Below, piece by piece: positions 12,726 to 24,739 of a stretch of DNA of 64,000 bases. The position numbers and the translations under genes were made by a program. Source of the stretch: Linyphia triangularis (lineage: Eukaryota; Arthropoda; Arachnida; Araneae; Linyphiidae); contig OZ021721.1 in assembly GCA_963978545.1 (NCBI GenBank), positions 40,163,348-40,227,347 on the forward strand, in the 5' to 3' direction. Under the pieces are notes generated by a model. That model did not search any database. It worked only from the letters and a program-made list of their open reading frames with translations, and was not told where the DNA came from. The number at the start of each line of letters is the position of its first letter. Position 1 is the first letter of the stretch.

Positions 12726-14027
12726 ATTTCCTGTTTTTATGTAACTATATTAAAACACATTTTTCTCAAAATTCAAGTTAATCTTGAAATTTCATATATT
12801 TGCTCTGGGTTCATTTATTGAAGTTTTATTACGAAAGAGACAGTTGCCAATACATTTGACCTCTTTTCCCATTTTAATTTTAGTCGCCCCAGGTTCAATT
12901 TTAATTTGAGTTTAGAATTTTTTTCTTGAAACAGATATATTACCCTAATTTTTTTCAGCATATTCTGTCAGAATGAAAGCAAAATATAACGGTTTTTGGA
13001 AACAACTAACATTATTTGGAATCTAATTTCCTAAATTTTAGTTTCTCACGATTGGATTTACTGTTAAAAAGCCAAATTATTATAGATATTTTTTTTTTAG
13101 TTAATACTAATTACACAAGAATTCAACATTTCTTACATAGTCACCTCATTGAGCCTAACGTTATTTTATTGACGATAATACCAGTTTATTGAAATAAATG
13201 CCCTCCCCCCCCCCCCCCCAACCTATTACTCCAAAGAGAAAATTGTATGAATAAAACTAAATGATTCCTGGAACGATAATAAAAGTTTTTGTTCAGTTTG
13301 AATTTTTACAAAATACGCATAAAAAATACGTTGACATTTGACTAAATATTTTTGATTTCTAGCTCTGGCATTCTTTCTTTTATTTTGATATGCTATTGTT
13401 TGCTCTTTTTTTTTTTCAAAACTCTTTTACTTAATTTTAATGAACAAGAAGCCTTCTTTTTTATTTAGTAGGTGCTTTGAAATGAAGTTTCTTCAATAAT
13501 CCTTTTTTTTAGGGGGGGGGGGGGGTTAAATTAACTTTTTTTTTTCTTCTTTTTTTCACTCATATCCACTTCCAGATGAAAATGCAAACTTAATTATTGT
13601 TTTGTGTATAAAGTTCTCAATCAATAAAGTGATCTGCTTACAAAAAAAAAAAAAAAAAAAAATTCATATCCCTAAAAATCTAATAAGAGGCGCACACAAA
13701 ACTAGTGTGTTGTAAAATAATGAATGTTATTCTTCACCAGTTATCACAATTTTCACCGGAAAAGTACAAAAAAAAAAGTAGATTTTTTCTAGAAAAAGGG
13801 CAATGTTTTAAATTATTTAAATAAAAACTCTCTAAATTTAAACGAAGCTATTAATTAATTGTTATCTAGTTCTGTGTGTATATTCCTTACAAAAATCGGA
13901 AGACGTCGGTCAATAGGTTAAACGTAAACAAACGCTTATTGCAGGTTACCAAAGAATCGCACATTTTTTTCTTTGGATTAGACTTCGTTAACATGAGGAA
14001 AATATAATGAACAAGAGAAACACTTAC
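12726..14027. other. non-coding DNA with poly-C, poly-G and poly-A tracts
   Basis: No gene. It contains a C tract at about 13205-13219, a G tract at 13512-13525 and an A tract at 13641-13660. These sit about 300 bp apart in otherwise AT-rich DNA. Homopolymers like these are also where assembly errors collect. Confidence 0.6.
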
Positions 14028-14041
14028 CGTATTAATATTTT
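14028..14041 (-). CDS. candidate 14-nt microexon
   Basis: On the minus strand, AAAATATTAATACG is bounded by a strong acceptor (a pyrimidine-rich tract ending CTCTTTTTTCAG) and a near-consensus donor (G followed by GTAAGTG). It lies 1.6 kb downstream, in the same orientation, of the better-supported exon at 15668-15778, and is in the right place to be its next exon. The length is not a multiple of three, so skipping it would shift the frame. It could equally be a chance pairing of splice signals in AT-rich DNA. Transcript evidence is needed to decide. Confidence 0.3.
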
Positions 14042-15667
14042 CTGAAAAAAGAGACGTAGGTTAATTAACAGGTTTTGCTTGAAGTTACTCATTATGATTC
14101 TTTAAATACTAATTTGGGACGAAAAGATTTGAACTTGTAAATAAAATTCTCAACTATAGATAGTTCAAAAGTGTACTTAAAATATGGTTTTTATCATCGA
14201 CCGCAGCACATTTTAGGGGCCATTTCAGACGTTCCAGCATTCGGCATCATCCAAATGACGGAAAATTCAGCGACACTCATAAAACGGCGAAATAAAAAAT
14301 GTCTTAACTGAAATATATTACAAAATATACTAAAAAGTTTAATAAAATACAATTTTCTAAGGTCTTAATGGCGTGTCAAACTATCTGAAAATATTGCTCA
14401 AAAATGAGTTTTCCTTACAGGATCACATCACCCAAATTATATTTCACAACTTGTTTATTTAAAATAAAAACGAATTTGTTTTATTATTATTTGAAACAAA
14501 ATTATGAAAAAGAACTTGGCATTTCTGATGATTATGAAAAATTATATATTCTCAAAATATGATATTAATATGTTTGAAGCACTGGCAACGTCTTTTGACC
14601 TGTTTAAAAAAATCTGCCCATTACCACTTTCTGGTCATACCGTTGAGTAATTCCTTAAGAAAAAAATTATTGATTTTAACTTTTTAAGTTCGAATTGAAA
14701 AGTATTAAGGTTTATCTGAAGCCTTATATTGATATAATATTTTAATGCAGTAATATAATAGCGCAATAAAGTTGTTATCTTAAAATGTATCATTTTAATT
14801 AGATTCTAATGGAATAATTTAGCATTATGATAATTTGATTTAAATAATATAACATTATAAGGAAACTCTAATGCAATAGTAAATATTGTAATAATATTTT
14901 AACGCAGTACTATAGCATTGTCACAATACTTAAAATGCTTATACAACATTTAATAATATTCATTAGACACTATACAATCTTGCTGTTGCTCTTTAGTGCA
15001 TATAATTGTTCTAAATTCAACGGTAGCAATTGATAAATGTTATCACGCCCTTGATAAATTTTATCCTACTTTCCAATGAATATAATAATTCGATTTTTTA
15101 AGTACATAAATTTTTAGAAATTTAAAATATGTTTGTATTTTTTTATATTCATTTTTATTATTAATTCTAAATTAAAAATCGAATTCAAATAACATTTATA
15201 ACATGATAAAAAATTATTTAATTAAAATTTATTTTAGTAAATTAGTAATCACGAATTAGAAAAAAAAATGTCAATGAGGTAGTATATATTTTTTTTTAAT
15301 AAATTAAACATTATTGTTATTATATGCATTACAAAACTATAGTGAATATGCCGAATTTCAATTTCTTTTTTTTTTATGTTGAAGCACAAAATATGTATAT
15401 AAAATGTATCTTTTAAGGTTCAGTGAATGTATGAAGCTTCTTTTTAATTTTCCCATAGTAAAAACTTAAAAATAATTTTAATTGTAGAACATTCAAATCA
15501 TTAATACTTCATGTTTGAATAATTTAAAGATTATTAATGTACACTTATTATACTTTAAAAATAAAAGAGTAGGCATTTACGTCTCATTGTAGAGTTTCCT
15601 TTAAACTAAAACTATTTAAGGTGTCATTTTACATTAAAGAAATATAAGTAAATAGACCCGCACTTAC
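14042..15667. other. putative intron sequence
   Basis: No independent gene is seen. The patch at 14180-14290 has higher G+C and looks like a fragment of an unclassified repeat. The remainder is AT-rich. If the two flanking splice-bounded segments are real exons of one gene, this is the intron between them on the minus strand. Confidence 0.4.
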
Positions 15668-15778
15668 TTCTATGTCAGCATTCAATGAGATTGCCTTCTT
15701 TTCATTTCTTGAAGTTTTAACGCCTTCGGAAATTGCTGTTTCGACAGATTTGAATCTCCATTCTAGTTCATCCAAGAC
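15668..15778 (-). CDS. internal exon of an unidentified host gene
   Basis: A 111-bp segment (37 codons, phase 0 at both ends if it starts at GTC) is fully open on the minus strand. It has better codon character than its surroundings. The product starts VLDELEWRFKSVETAI and ends KKAISLNADIE: charged, probably helical, with no Cys. The upstream acceptor is a pyrimidine tract TCTTTCTCTCTTTTTAAAG(AG). The downstream donor is GAA followed by GTAAGTG. An alternative start two bases earlier is possible from the repeated AG. I do not recognise the protein; a coiled-coil or spectrin-like region fits the composition. This is the strongest non-transposon coding signal in the window and implies a minus-strand gene with multi-kilobase introns. 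Confidence 0.55.
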
Positions 15779-17291
15779 CTCTTTAAAAAGAGAGAAAGAC
15801 ATTTTTAAAAAGAATCCTTGCTTGAACGAAGAGATTGGATGACCTTTTTTATTTTTACTGCAATCTCCTCTTTTGCACCCAATTCTTTTTAAAGACTTGA
15901 AATAGAATACTTAGACGGATACGAATCCAATAAACATAGTCAAAAAGCCTTTGATCCCAATCCCTTATCTGCAATTCTCTTTTGAGTGGTATATCCTGCG
16001 AATCTGGTAATGACAACATTTCTTGTAGCGACTAAACCAACTATACGTTATGAAAAAGATTCCAATCAATTTCAAAAGGGATATTTTTGTTGTTGAAAAT
16101 AAAGCAAAACGTGAATAGACGGTGTCAAAAGACAGTTATTGAGACCTATAGTGCTTTTAAACTTACGAAGTATACTTATAAATTAGATACTTTGATTGCA
16201 TGTCATTTTTTATTATAACTTTATTTAATTGTTATTTTTAAAATAAAAACGCAATGTCAGTAATAAATACATATTTAACATTTATAGTGCAATGTTTTGT
16301 CTTTTATTTAGATGGAATCAAGAAGAGATAAAAATGTAGTACAAAAATAAAAAATTCTGCAATTACCAATGTTTAAAAGGATAAAAAGTGCAATAGATAA
16401 CTAGTTAGTGTTTATATTTTTAACAAGTAATTGACTAATTTTAACTCAACCATTTTAACTTGCTCAATCTAATAAGACGCTTACACAAAAGCTTTCCAAA
16501 TTTTTAATCTGAAGATTATATTTTCCCAAACAAAGCTGCAAAGCCATAGACACGTGTGATAAATTAAACGAAAGGTTTCGTTTTGACGAGTTCCAATACT
16601 AAACTTCAAGTGAAAGCTATCACCGAAAGTACCAGAAATGACTACCAGGATTATGCAATTTGCCAAATGCTGCAGTCATTTCTAATAATATCAGTGTAAG
16701 AATTCTGACGTTCAACCAGTAGAATCCCTCCACAGAAACTCACTGAAAAATTTACATCCTGGCTCCAAATCGAGGTATAGAATTTGAACTAGTATATTCG
16801 GTGGCTACCTTTCTCGCCAAATTTGTTACCTAACTTGCTAACTTGACCATATTTGCAATAAAAATTCTTAATTATAAATTAACAAGATTTTAGTAATTTT
16901 ATGTATTCAACATTAAACAGTAAGAGATATCAGTAATGAAATGTTACCAAATCGTACATGCCCGGTACGTGATACAGTATTTGAAACGTGTGAAAAATGG
17001 GATTTTTAGAGACAGTGATCGTTAAATTTTTCAAACATATATTCTGTGTTCGTAACATTCTTAATCCATTAACGAAGGTTGACAAAAAAACTTGCCAATC
17101 GAAATTTTAGTTTTTTCTTTGCTACTAAATTTCAATTGTAGTTCCACTTAGTGTTTTTTAAGAATCATAAAAATAATTTTCCAAAAAATCTGAAAAATTC
17201 AAATTATACCTTAAATGATCTAACTAAACAAGGTAAAAGTTAAAAACAATGACTGTTTATCCATTGCAAAAACAATGACTTTAATTGGGTT
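15779..17291. other. non-coding DNA
   Basis: AT-rich sequence with no recognised gene or element. If the exon at 15668-15778 is real, this is its upstream intron. Confidence 0.45.
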
Positions 17292-17474
17292 GGTTGTATT
17301 CAGATTATCCGTCCGGCGCCGTCAGCAACACGAGGGTTATAATGCGCCCAAACATTCGTCATTAGACAAGCCAACATACATTTACAAACACCCATGCCTA
17401 ACACGGGACTCGAACCAGCAACTTAGCGGTCTAGATGCCATCACGCTAACCACTATACCGCTTGGCCGGCGACA
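17292..17474 (-). mobile_element. full-length tRNA-derived SINE (family A) with perfect target duplication
   Basis: The minus strand starts with a tRNA-like head of about 75 nt. It contains an A-box-like TAGTGGTTAGCGTG and a consensus B box GGTTCGAGTCC, the internal RNA polymerase III promoter. The body then reads TTAGGCATGGGTGTTTGTAA and ends near ATAATCTGAATACAACC. The insertion is bracketed by TTAATTGGGTT at 17281-17291 and again at 17475-17485, a perfect 11-bp target-site duplication. It is 183 bp long. Intact duplications suggest a fairly recent insertion. A relative with the same body lies at 36794-36931. An open frame on the plus strand here is a shadow of the SINE. Confidence 0.92.
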
Positions 17475-17485
17475 TTAATTGGGTT

Positions 17486-20400
17486 AACCAAAATATGCTG
17501 TGTTTTCGTACATTGCAAAATGCTGCTACTAAGAACAATTTTCAATACTCATGCGTTGTTTTATTCTGAAGCATAAAATTTACATAAAAATAATCGAATT
17601 ATAAAACTAAAGATGGTTGAAAGTTTCTGGTGAATTTATATTGAATGCCAAAATAATTTGCTTTTGTATATGCACACTTCAACTACAGTAAATTGTTTAT
17701 TTTTCTCTTCAGAAAATGGTTGCATTTACTAACTTAAAACTATAAAACTAGACACAACGTCAATTTTTAAATATAAATTATTTCTTAACGGTATGTTTCT
17801 TGGATAAAAGCTCAAAAAGAGCTGTTTTTTTATTTCACAAATACTTTTTTCGAAATTGTAAATTTCATATGAAAAATTATAATTGTAAAACCTTTATTTT
17901 AAAGTGTTGTGAAAAAATAAAATGTTCCTAACATATTTTTACGCTCGACCTAATATGGGTTATAATTTTTGTAATTTATTGGAAAACAGTAAACATACTT
18001 TTAACAATTCATTCTGCCAATTTTCACTCGCCAAAACGCACATTTATGAATTTTATAATGTTTTACACAAATGTTAAAAAAGTTTCAAATAAAAATAGAT
18101 TTAAGAAACTAATCTTGTACAAGAAACAATACTAATGCGAACTTAAATGTTTTCAAAATTGTTATTTTATGTTGCAAACGTTTAATTCAAATACATGTTT
18201 TTATTTGAACAGGATTGTATAAATTCGTAGGAAATATAAAGCTATCAAAATCTATTTTGAAATTTCTTGCATTGCATACTTAAAATATGTGTGTGAAATT
18301 TGACGTTTTATGGCAAAAACAAACAAGTTTAATTTAATTGACATCAATAGAACAAAGTTGCTAAAGCAATAATGCTTTTTCCAAAAATATTTATTATTAA
18401 GTATCTCAATGTTATACAAAATCATTATACTTTAAATTAAATTTTATTTTAATAATATACAACTCATAAATTTTCAAATAAGAAACATGCAGCAATATTT
18501 TATGCAATTTTTCTGTATATAACAAAAAATAGTTTTAAGATAAACAAAAAATTACATTAGCTAATAGTTTCCATAAAATATTCGTGATCACACCATATAC
18601 TGTGCTTTTTTAAAAAATCAAACTCGTAATTCGTTGTTCAAACACTTTCCTCTATTCACGGTAAGGCTAATTCAAAATTTTCCATCCTTTGAAAAGCGTA
18701 CCTTAAAAATTGAAAGTTTTTCATTATTTCCTTTTTATATATTTCCCTAATCTTTCTGAAAAGCATTAGCGGATTAATTATGCCAAAAATGACATTTTTT
18801 CACTGCTCCTCGTAAAGTTCTTTTAATGAGTATCCAATATTTTAAACTCGTAAATAAATTCCAGCGTAGGCTGAACACAGCTGCATGCACGTGATGCAAA
18901 AACAAAGCAGTCATGAGAGTAGAGAATTAAGGATTAAATGCTTTTTTCACACATCTGTTTACCGTTTTCTAATTAAAAGGAACAGAAAAAAAAGTATGTA
19001 CTGAACATTTTAATACCGATACGAACTTTTTTTAAAACAAAAATTCCATTACAGCAAGCAGAATTTAACAAACGTTTCCTTTTTCGTGGTGAAATTCAAT
19101 TCCTGACGCCTATTTGACATTTTACGCATTGGTTTGATGTAAGCCGCTACTGAATTTGGCATTTTTTAATTAAAAATAAATTAGAAACACAGAGATATGT
19201 ACTTTTTTCCTTTTGTAACCATCAAAAATTCCATTTGAGTTTTTTCACCTTAAAATTAATGTTCAAAGCGATAACAATGCACGTAACCATTAATTGAAAT
19301 ACCAAACGAAGAATTAAATTAAAATTACGATAAATTTCAGTGGGTTTTATGTTGCAGTTTTATTATTTTTTTTATAAATGTTTAATGTGAACTTTTTTTG
19401 GTTTGGGTAAATTATAACACAGTATAACAGTTTAAAGCAACTTCAATATAAGATGAAAGGCAACATGTATAAATATGTACATTGCTGTAAAAAGATCCAA
19501 TATTAAAAAATCTGAACGAAATGCATCTTTATCAATCTCTGCACTTCAAAAAAAAATAACTGCACATTACTTGAACAGGATTAGAGATGGGGATTATACT
19601 GAAATATGATTATTATTCAAGATGCAATTAAAACTCTATAACCATGTCATATAATAGCCATTATAATAAAGTAGAAAAATAGCCTCACTAATAGATAGAT
19701 AAATAGCTTCAATAATTCCAATTCAAACAGAAAAGAAGTTGTTAAATTTCTATTCTTCTTTTTTGTTATCGCAACTTGGTATCGATACAATAATGCATTG
19801 TTGCAAAGTTATCTCCCAAGGCATGGTTTATAAAATAACGTCTTTATTCTTCTTTTCAAGAAATATGTTAATCTCCAAAAAGCAGCATCAATTCTCAAGC
19901 AATCCCTCACCATACCTTCAGTCATACTGACTCAACAGGAGTGAAAACACGAGATTTTTACAGTCAGAGCCTCATTCACATGGCAGCTCACTTTCGAAAC
20001 ATTGTGACTGAACCGTATCCCGAATTGGCAATTTTTGTAAAAAATTCAAACAACCTAAGTGTCACCAATTATTAACCTGAATTTCTAAACTATTTACAGT
20101 AGTATACTAAAAAAACGATATAACTAAAACTCATTACAGAAAACACCATAATTTGAATTTTAAAAATATTTATATTATGTAGAATTATTTACAAAGTATT
20201 CGGGCTCCTTCCACCTTCAAAGTCTATAAGTTCAAGACAGCGCTATCATTATTACAGAAAACAACGTAATTTGATTTTAAAGGATTCCAAGATGTCTTAA
20301 GTTGTCTCTTGAAGGGATAGAATAACTAAGTGCTGCAAACTGGCATAGAAGTGTCCTTTGGAACCATTAATATTACTTCACATGTTACAGTATCCGTACA

Positions 20401-21232
20401 GTTCAACATTTTTTCAAGATCTGTCGACTAAAGCACTCTTCTCTTTCATGATGTTCGTATAAATAATAAGTTCTGCACTAAAATACTTTGGAGCTGTACA
20501 CACTAAGCCAAAATATCTCTCGAGTTCTGTAAAAAAGGTTTATATTTTTTCCAGCACACCACCTCTTGTATAAGCAACGAATTATGAGGTTAACAGTAAC
20601 CTTTTGAAGCACGGAAAAACGATAGAAAATTTTGCAATATAGTTCTTTCTTGGTTATTAAATTATTTTACGAATCTACTGTCCATCAGGGTGTTCATACT
20701 TGGAAGGATGAAGACATTAATTACTTTAAAACTCCAACCAAGTTTTAGAACTTTTCCCCAAGTCCTTCTTCTTTTGGAAAATCACATCTAATTTTCTCTA
20801 CATATTCCCCGTCTTTTTTGACATATTCGGAGCAAGTTCGACAAAACCAGGGGTAAAGGCATTTCCTGAGATTCACCCCATCTTCTGCTTGAAGAGCACT
20901 TCTAATATATTGTTAAGCATCAGCACCCTTAGTTTGATGGAAATTTAAAGTGATAAAATTTGATTCATAGCTCACATCCTATTTCCCCCTTAAGTGGCAC
21001 ACAACTACGTAAGCTCCACACACCTTTTGATTCTCAGCAGACAATCTGAACTAGGAAGAGATTTTCTCAACCTTATTCAAAGTACTTTCCTTTGACAAAA
21101 ACCATGTATCTCCTAATATTTTCCTTTTATCTCTTTGAAAATCTGGAACTTCAGAATTATTTTCTTATTTCAATTATTTTGCTCTAACGTTTAACATCCG
21201 TTTAATTCTCTTGCAAGAAGAATCAAATTGGT
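17486..21232. other. non-coding AT-rich DNA
   Basis: No gene identified. From about 20180 to 21100 the sequence is less AT-rich. Read on the minus strand it gives protein-like fragments broken by many stops, which suggests an old unclassified element. None matches a family I can name. A 54-nt minus-strand segment near 18711-18764 has splice-like borders but cannot join in frame to the exon at 15668. Confidence 0.45.
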
Positions 21233-21355
21233 TTGCCCCGTTTGCTCAAATTGCCCCGTTTCTTCGATTTGCGCCGTTTGCTCAAATTGCCCCGTTTGTT
21301 CGATTTGCGCCGTTTGCTCAAATTGCCCCGTTTGCTCAAATTTCCCCGTTGCTTA
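21233..21355 (+). repeat. 18-bp minisatellite with 36-bp higher-order unit
   Basis: Six and a half copies of TTGCCCCGTTTGCTCAAA start at 21233, 21251, 21269, 21287, 21305, 21323 and 21341. Copies alternate between an ...GCTCAAA form and an ...NTTCGAT form. Units 2-3 and 4-5 therefore make a 36-bp dimer, showing that the array grew by duplication of a pair. Because 18 is divisible by 3, the array is open and would encode a six-residue LPRLLK/LRRLLK repeat. No start context or splice site supports translation. It is strikingly GC-rich against its background. Confidence 0.88.
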
Positions 21356-21758
21356 CATAAGCAACAATTTAATGTTTTAAGTTATTTTGAAAAACAAGAA
21401 TATGACTTTCACATTCAACTATCCATTACATCATTCTACTCATTTTTTTTCTCAGACATAGTTTTTCATGTCCCCTTGAATTGTTGCGGATTCAAGATGG
21501 CAAGATTAAATTTCTAGGCACCATATCTTATAAATTTTCCTTCCGAAAACTAAAGACAAAGAATTACAAAAATAACTTCTTTATTATTTTCCCAAAATTT
21601 TGTAAGTTTTTAAACATCAGCGGCAATCGTCATGCAGCCGCTCACTTTTAAACATCGACTGATTTAACTAATCCTCGATTAATTCCCACTTGAACCATTT
21701 GTAGGTTAGAGTCTAAAGTTACATTTTACAACTTAAAGAAAAATCGAAACAACCAAAT

Positions 21759-21955
21759 GCCCACCTGATGTATGTGAGGTTAGAGCTCTGGCTTCTCCTG
21801 CCAAAGGTTCTAAGTTCGAATCCCGGCTTAGGCATGGAGTTTCGTTGTGGTTCGGAATCCACGTTAAGCTGTAGGCCTCAACCTGATTTTCCACTATAGT
21901 GCACAAGTAAAGGTCACAAGTCATTAAGGGTACAAACCAAGCAAACAACCGAACC
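21759..21955 (+). mobile_element. tRNA-derived SINE, family B
   Basis: The tRNA-like head contains GGTTAGAGCTCTGGC (A-box region) and AAGTTCGAATCCCGG (B box). It is followed by the body TTAGGCATGGAGTTTCG, then GGAATCCACGTTAAGCTG, then a tail ending near CAAACAACCGAACC. The same body occurs at 31909, 36492 (minus) and 48622. Family B shares the TTAGGCATGGRTGTT junction with family A, so both probably descend from one tRNA-SINE lineage. Target duplications are not clear for this copy. A minus-strand open frame over it is a shadow. Confidence 0.85.
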
Positions 21956-23489
21956 GATGCCACTAATCTGACGCTTGCACCTCAATTGCTTGTATTCGTA
22001 TGAATAAAAAGCTGTAAATAAAAGCTATTGTAGATGAAAATATAATTACAATTTAGGAAATATTTGCATTGAGTACTATTACTTACAAAATTCTAGTCGT
22101 TACAGTAGATAACACCATTTATTTTTTAAAAACTTTAACATTACTTAACCCAAACTACCTTTCGTTATCAATACGTTTTTAGAAAATTGTATCACTGCTC
22201 TATTCCTGTAAATTATTTTAGTAATTCATCCTCGTACAAGCCCTTTTAACTTTTAAGAAATTTTCGATAAATCTTCTTTGTTTGAAGAATTCTTAATTAA
22301 CTTTTTATCAATAATGATAGAAAAAAGAACGAAAAAAAGAATGATACAATGTATTTTAATTGAAGTCTCATCTGAATACCTTGACACCGACCTCGTTTTT
22401 ATATGTTTTTTTTTTTTTTTTCTTCTATTGTGGTTAATTTCTATTATAAAATGCATGCATCAAAAGACTGATCAAGTTATTAATTACTGACGCGTTATAA
22501 TATTTATTATGGACTAAAATTTTAACTTTTGCTCAAAAGAAATTAATTATCGTTTGACAAGGATTTGATTTTTTATAATTTTTGAAGAAAAAAATATATG
22601 CATTTTTTTCTAAAGTTATTTTTTCCCACCATGCCCGAAAAATATTAATGGCTGTTCAAAGTGGTTTGTTTCATAGCTAAAATTCTTAAAAGCTTAAAAG
22701 TTTTTTAATGAGTTATTTGAAAACAGTAACCTCAAGGGAGTACAGACACTTTGAAAAGAATCTCTGAAACTTATTACACAATTGTTTACTTACAGAAAAT
22801 TATTTTAAATTACTCTTAGTAGAAAGTATCAATTGAGTATCATTTCAATAAATAGACAAATATTAGAGTAATATATACTGATTAGAATTTTTAAAAGTCG
22901 AACATTAATATTATTATTATTATATCATTATTTATGCTGTATTCAAATAGACATACATACCAACATTAATTTTTTTAACATATTATTTAATATAGTTGGG
23001 ATACAGGGAATTTAGTTGGCTACATAGTTGGTATTTAGTTTGATTGGCACATAATTTTAATGGTCCTTAATCAGCCTGAGTATTTAAGATTACTTAAAGA
23101 ATTACTTTTTTGGAAGATCATTAGAGCTATCTTTTGTATTCGATTGCTGATGGATGTAAAGAAACAATTTGGAATCAGGTCCCACTCGACATTTATTCAT
23201 GATCTGTCTTGTGAAAAATCGCATCTCATGCATCCAACATCGAGCATCCAATGGAACTTTTTGAACATTTAAGTTAGTTTTATCAACAAATAATAAAGGG
23301 AAGTGTTTAAAGCAGAGAGATACAACTTTAAAACAGTCATACATTTATGTATTGTAGTTTAAAGTATATCAGGCGAAGATGGGATCATTGTCAGATCGAG
23401 TTGACGCATTTCCTACATCTTCTACATGAGTCCCCTCTCATAGAGTACCAAAAAAATAACTTCGATTTTCAAAATTACTAAAAAATTAA
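21956..23489. other. non-coding DNA
   Basis: AT-rich with no recognised gene. A TTATTA-type microsatellite lies near 22905-22925. Short overlapping frames at 22253-22490 and 23060-23344 are open on both strands by chance and show no family motifs. Confidence 0.5.
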
Positions 23490-23503
23490 ATATTAAATAT
23501 GGA

Positions 23504-23559
23504 ACTGGAGATCCCGACTTGTTTCTCATCAGGGGGTTCAACCAGCCGAAAACCTCCAG
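23504..23559 (-). other. 3'-terminal hairpin of left arm
   Basis: Read on the minus strand: CTGGAGGT ... GGCTGGTT, a loop containing CCCCCTGATGAG, AACAAGTC, GGG, then ATCTCCAG. The outer and inner stems pair as in the right arm, with one G-U and one mismatch. The structure is kept despite sequence divergence between arms, which suggests it matters to the element's 3' end or RNA. Confidence 0.65.
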
Positions 23560-23889
23560 GAGGCGTTTCTTGAAAAAGTACGGCCATAAAGGTACTTAAA
23601 CGTAACTCTTGAACCCGGAAGCCTAAACACCAGAACAATGAAGAAATCAAAGAAATACAGTAAAATGAGTTTATACTGCAATGAAATGAGTAAATACAAA
23701 ATAGTCCACAGAACTTACCCCTTTGAATAAAAACCAATAATACACCCTCCAAAACTGTCCCGCAGAAAAATAATCACGTAATTCCTAAATATTAAATATA
23801 ATGGCGCCATCTGTATAACAAAATATAAATTCAAGATTGAAAAGAAAAAGAGAAAAAAAAATTCATTTACTTGGGCTACTCAATAAAAC

Positions 23890-24736
23890 TTCAATATCGC
23901 CCTAATTAGTACAAAATCACGAAATATTAAATCCACAAGAGTTTCTGGGAAAGTTATTTTTAATTAAATTACCCTTGAAAATTCGGCAAACCTTATTAAA
24001 ATCCTCATCATTATTATTAATATCCTTGATCCTATTAAATTGAGAATGAAAAATATTGTAAAAAATCTTGCTGTTCAAAATGCTATAGAAATTGGAAAAA
24101 TAAAGACCTCAAACACAAAATCCAACCTTTTATCATAAACACCGATTCTTGTATTATCTTCCTGTAATTAAACATCCAAACCCAAATATTGTGTATGTTT
24201 TTCAATAGTATTTGTTTCCTTTTATACAAGCTCAGTAAGGTAAATATCTCTCAAAGAATCAGAGTTATTGTTGTCAAAGATTATAAGATCATCGATATAC
24301 CTGAAATCTTTGATGTTAGTATTTGCAATAAAGTCAGTTACATATGTATGAAGAAAAATGTTTGCAAATGCTCTTGAGAAACTGTTACCCATTGGTATTC
24401 CATTCTTTTATCTGAAAAAATTCAACCCATTGAATAAATAGTTTTCAGAAATGTTAAACTTGAATAATTCCAACCAATTAATTTTAGTAGTAGATTCAAC
24501 GGCAAAATAAGTTTCAAAGTTTAGCACAAATATCTACAAGATTTTCATGGGGTATTCTGGTAAATAAATTTTCGAAATCATACTTGTGCACATTATTGAC
24601 TATTTTATTTTTCAGAAGTTCAAAAACATTTTTGTTGTTATTTATTATGAAATGATTGTCCTTTTATTTAATTTTTAACAAACTAAAAAATTTTTTGCTA
24701 AACAAGCTAATATAACAGCCAGTACTACAAGTACGA
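23890..24736 (-). pseudogene. reverse transcriptase fragment, left arm, YIDD intact
   Basis: Minus-strand translation across frames gives, in order: HKYDFENLFTRIPHENL (about 24540-24595; RT palm motif with the D of the first catalytic block); GIPMGNSFSRAFANIFLHTY (about 24340-24398; the G-P-x-G motif); and FRYIDDLIIFDNN (about 24262-24303), where the catalytic YIDD box is intact. Then come diverged LELKETN-, QYL- and YDKRLDF-like blocks. There are in-frame stops (one just before GIPMG) and frameshifts, so it is not functional. YIDD with this flanking pattern resembles Penelope-like and related RTs common in invertebrates. The 5' half of the protein is missing. Confidence 0.75.
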
Positions 24737-24739
24737 CAA

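Larger units (their letters stand above)
23490..24736 (-). mobile_element. left arm of inverted pair: reverse-transcriptase element (Penelope-like)
   Basis: This arm is a diverged reverse complement of 24846-26290. The two copies face head to head, with their 3' ends outward. Its outer end (23490-23560) carries the same 3'-terminal hairpin as the right arm. The arm includes the RT fragment at about 23890-24736, a 3' untranslated part containing ATTTTTCTGCGGGACAG, and the terminal hairpin. It lacks the 150-bp internal duplication present in the right arm. Penelope-like elements are known for partial tandem and inverted copies, which fits. The family name remains an inference. Confidence 0.75.

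Noticed and set aside
17400..17474. tRNA gene
   Set aside because: The A and B boxes are present but the cloverleaf is degenerate, and it is fused to a SINE body with TSDs. It is a tRNA-derived SINE head.
17275..17478. 67-codon plus-strand frame
   Set aside because: It is the antisense reading of the family A SINE with its tRNA-like head and target duplications.
18711..18764. 54-nt minus-strand exon upstream of the 15.7-kb exon
   Set aside because: Open with splice-like edges, but joining it to 15668-15778 produces stops in every allowed phase.
21733..21963. 76-codon minus-strand frame over the SINE at 21.8 kb
   Set aside because: Antisense shadow of a family B SINE. The same peptide pattern appears wherever the SINE does.
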